A DNA stretch of 24,116 nucleotides from NCBI GenBank assembly GCA_948543815.1, contig CAOVHW010000011.1, positions 1 to 24,116 of the forward strand, in the 5' to 3' direction. Source of the stretch: an uncultured Eubacteriales bacterium (GTDB lineage Bacteria > Bacillota > Clostridia > Lachnospirales > CAMVHY01). The stretch's first letter is position 1; the number at the start of each line of letters is the position of its first letter. Of this stretch, positions 22,418-24,116 are shown in pieces. The notes under the pieces are model-generated. The model had not been told where the DNA came from and searched no databases. It worked only from the letters and a program-made list of their open reading frames with translations. The translations under genes were made by a program, and so were the position numbers.

Positions 22418-24116
22418 ATGAGTAAAAAATTTCTATCATTAATTATGTCTTTTGTATTTTTAGTAACAACTTTTCTGAAAATTCCTGTATTTGCTGAAGG
22501 AATCTTTTACATTGATGCAGACGGAAATAAACAAATTACTGAAAGTGCTATACAGTTAAATACAGAAACAAAAACCCTGACAGGTTGGTATTACATGTCA
22601 GGAAATCTTGAAACTGAAACACGTTTTGAAGTTAGTGGTGAAGCTCATTTAATTTTATGTGATGGTTGTAATTTAAATTGCCAAGGTATACGTGTTGCAG
22701 AAAATAACAATTTAACTATTTATGGGCAAGCTCAAGGAAATGGAATTTTTAAATCTAAATTATCAGAGGGTGATGCTGCAATTGGCGGTAATGATAGTGA
22801 AAATTCAGGAGTAATTCAAATCAACGGTGGAACAATTAACGCTATGGCTAATATGGGAGCAGGAATCGGTGGCGGAATAGCAGGAAACGGAAGTAATATA
22901 ACAATCAACGGTGGAACAATTAACGCTATGGCTGGTAGTGGAGCAGGAATCGGTGGCGGAAGAGTAGGAAACGGAAGTAACATCACAATCAACGGTGGAA
23001 CAGTTAACGCTATCGGTAATACCAGTGGATCAGGAATCGGTGGAGGGGATCATGGAAACGGAAGCAACATCACAATCAACGGTGGAACAGTTAAAGTTGG
23101 CAGTCTTGAAGGAGCAGGAATTGGTAATGGATGGGAAGGAAGTGGAAGTACTGGTTTTTATACAGAACTTGAAGGAAAAAAAGGAACGGCATTTATCGAG
23201 GCAGATTCCATAACAGACATAACAGATCAAAGTGAAAAAGAGAATTGGACAGGAATATTTCATTTTATAGATGATAAATCTTGGATTATCAAAGGAAATC
23301 CAATATGCAATCAAAATATAACTTTTAAAAATGATGAGACGATAAACTTTGACAACAATGCAATATTAACGCAAACCGGTGAATTAACGAACAATGATAT
23401 AATTGATATTCCAAGTGATATCAAAATAATATGTAATAATACATTTACAAATAATAACAAAATAATAATTAACGGAATTTTAAGCGTTACAGGCCAAGTA
23501 AATTGGAATAGTATTGATGTTACGGGTAGTGGTGAAATTATGCCAGAATCGGCAAAAATACCAGTAACATTTACAGTTCCAGATTTAAATTTAGACAAAA
23601 TATATGATGGTAAACCAATAAATATCGATGAAGAAAATTTAAAAACATCTTGCAGTTATAGTGCATATGGAAAAGAAGGCGCCGGAGATATTACAATTGT
23701 CCATAAAAAAGATGGAAAAACATTAAGTTCAGCACCAAGTAATTGTGGTAAATATAGTTTAGTTATTTCAGCCGAAAGCAGTAGATTTTATCAAGGCAAT
23801 ACAAAAATATTTGATTATGAAATTAAGGAATTACCAAAAGAAGTTAATTCTTCGGATGAAGAATTGCCGAATAAAATTGATTTTTCATACCTCGAACCAA
23901 ACAATAATAATCAAACAAATGAAACACAAAGTAAAATAATTTTTACAGCTTATAATAGCAAAGAAAGTATAAAAATTCCTAATGGCAAAACAAAAAAAAT
24001 TAGATATGATGACAAAATCGTAAATATTACACCAACAAAAACTAACGATATTTTAGAAGTAGAAATCAAAGATGAAAATGGAAATGAATTAAATGTTGGT
24101 GGTAAAATAATTTTGA
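22418..24116 (+). CDS. Secreted repeat protein, truncated by the window edge
   Basis: An open frame of 566 codons runs to the last base without a stop. It starts at ATG 22418 with AAGGAGG 7 nt upstream. Residues 1-26 are a signal peptide: basic MSKKF, hydrophobic core, cleavage likely after VFA. A glycine- and asparagine-rich region follows, with tandem 28-29 residue repeats from residue 135 built on 'ITINGGT(I/V)NA...GAGIGGG...GNGSN'. This type of repeat occurs in Bacillota surface proteins and probably forms a right-handed beta-helix. Further on, a segment from about residue 385 starting 'LNLDKIYDGKP' (YDG at 396-398) resembles MBG/YDG-type adhesin domains. A Lys/Asn-rich C-terminal part follows. 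No anchor is visible because the end is missing. Cell-surface or extracellular binding is a reasonable inference; the ligand is unknown. Confidence 0.85.
   Translation, partial: MSKKFLSLIMSFVFLVTTFLKIPVFAEGIFYIDADGNKQITESAIQLNTETKTLTGWYYMSGNLETETRFEVSGEAHLILCDGCNLNCQGIRVAENNNLTIYGQAQGNGIFKSKLSEGDAAIGGNDSENSGVIQINGGTINAMANMGAGIGGGIAGNGSNITINGGTINAMAGSGAGIGGGRVGNGSNITINGGTVNAIGNTSGSGIGGGDHGNGSNITINGGTVKVGSLEGAGIGNGWEGSGSTGFYTELEGKKGTAFIEADSITDITDQSEKENWTGIFHFIDDKSWIIKGNPICNQNITFKNDETINFDNNAILTQTGELTNNDIIDIPSDIKIICNNTFTNNNKIIINGILSVTGQVNWNSIDVTGSGEIMPESAKIPVTFTVPDLNLDKIYDGKPINIDEENLKTSCSYSAYGKEGAGDITIVHKKDGKTLSSAPSNCGKYSLVISAESSRFYQGNTKIFDYEIKELPKEVNSSDEELPNKIDFSYLEPNNNNQTNETQSKIIFTAYNSKESIKIPNGKTKKIRYDDKIVNITPTKTNDILEVEIKDENGNELNVGGKIIL
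22820..23155 (+). repeat. In-frame tandem repeats of 84-87 bp in the secreted protein gene
   Basis: Four units begin with ATCAACGGTGGAACA at 22820, 22904, 22988 and 23075, giving steps of 84, 84 and 87 bp. The first three are very similar at the DNA level, including synonymous positions, while the fourth departs after GGAACAGTTAA. All steps are multiples of three, so copy-number change would keep the reading frame. Confidence 0.9.

Noticed and set aside
22820..23155. Regular 84-87 bp repeats as a possible CRISPR array
   Set aside because: The repeats are contiguous, in frame, encode a glycine-rich protein repeat and have no unique spacers of constant size; no cas genes are nearby.
22995..23598. 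Alternative open frames on both strands within 22995-23598
   Set aside because: They lie inside the 566-codon secreted-protein frame, have no ribosome binding sites, and reflect its repeat composition.

Overview
The window is AT-rich chromosomal DNA (about 30% GC or lower by eye) from a Bacillota-type, probably spore-forming anaerobe. The case rests on a CotF-type spore-coat gene with a small companion, a PASTA-domain kinase with its PP2C phosphatase, a YqzL-like peptide between era and recO, a TIGR04086-type membrane protein, and strong AGGAGG ribosome binding sites. A Clostridia or Negativicutes lineage fits, but the sequence alone does not settle it. Nearly all of the window is ordinary core genome.

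Left part (1-2400): tRNA-Pro(GGG) has its own promoter. It is followed 18 nt later by an orphan PqqD-like gene, then a convergent pair of small spore-coat-like genes, and a complete XerS-like tyrosine recombinase that ends in a strong terminator. Next on the minus strand (2310-5510) is alaS followed by a GNAT acetyltransferase, ending in their own hairpin. Divergent from alaS, on the plus strand (5553-9046), run a short UvrD/PcrA-type helicase, a 30-residue membrane peptide and a GT-C membrane glycosyltransferase, tightly spaced as an operon.

The centre (9038-21576) is one co-oriented minus-strand series of eleven genes with gaps of 0-75 nt: uvrA, rlmN, PP2C phosphatase, PASTA kinase, rpe, era, yqzL-like, recO, prepilin peptidase, EAL phosphodiesterase, PAS-GGDEF cyclase. 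It combines DNA repair, ribosome modification and maturation, Ser/Thr phospho-signalling, one pentose-phosphate enzyme, and a terminal module pairing type IV prepilin processing with c-di-GMP synthesis and breakdown. Several starts differ from the longest reading frame because a clear Shine-Dalgarno marks an internal start.

Right part (21600-24116): a TIGR04086-type membrane protein appears frameshifted at a 9-A run near its start. After a strong terminator and a consensus promoter comes a large secreted repeat protein with a signal peptide and in-frame 28-29 residue NGGT repeats. It runs off the right edge with no stop.

I found no CRISPR array, no insertion sequence and no clear undescribed defence system. 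The most interesting points are the small overlooked genes (58, 30 and 29 codons), the poly-A frameshift, the tRNA-PqqD arrangement, the c-di-GMP/prepilin module and the secreted repeat protein.
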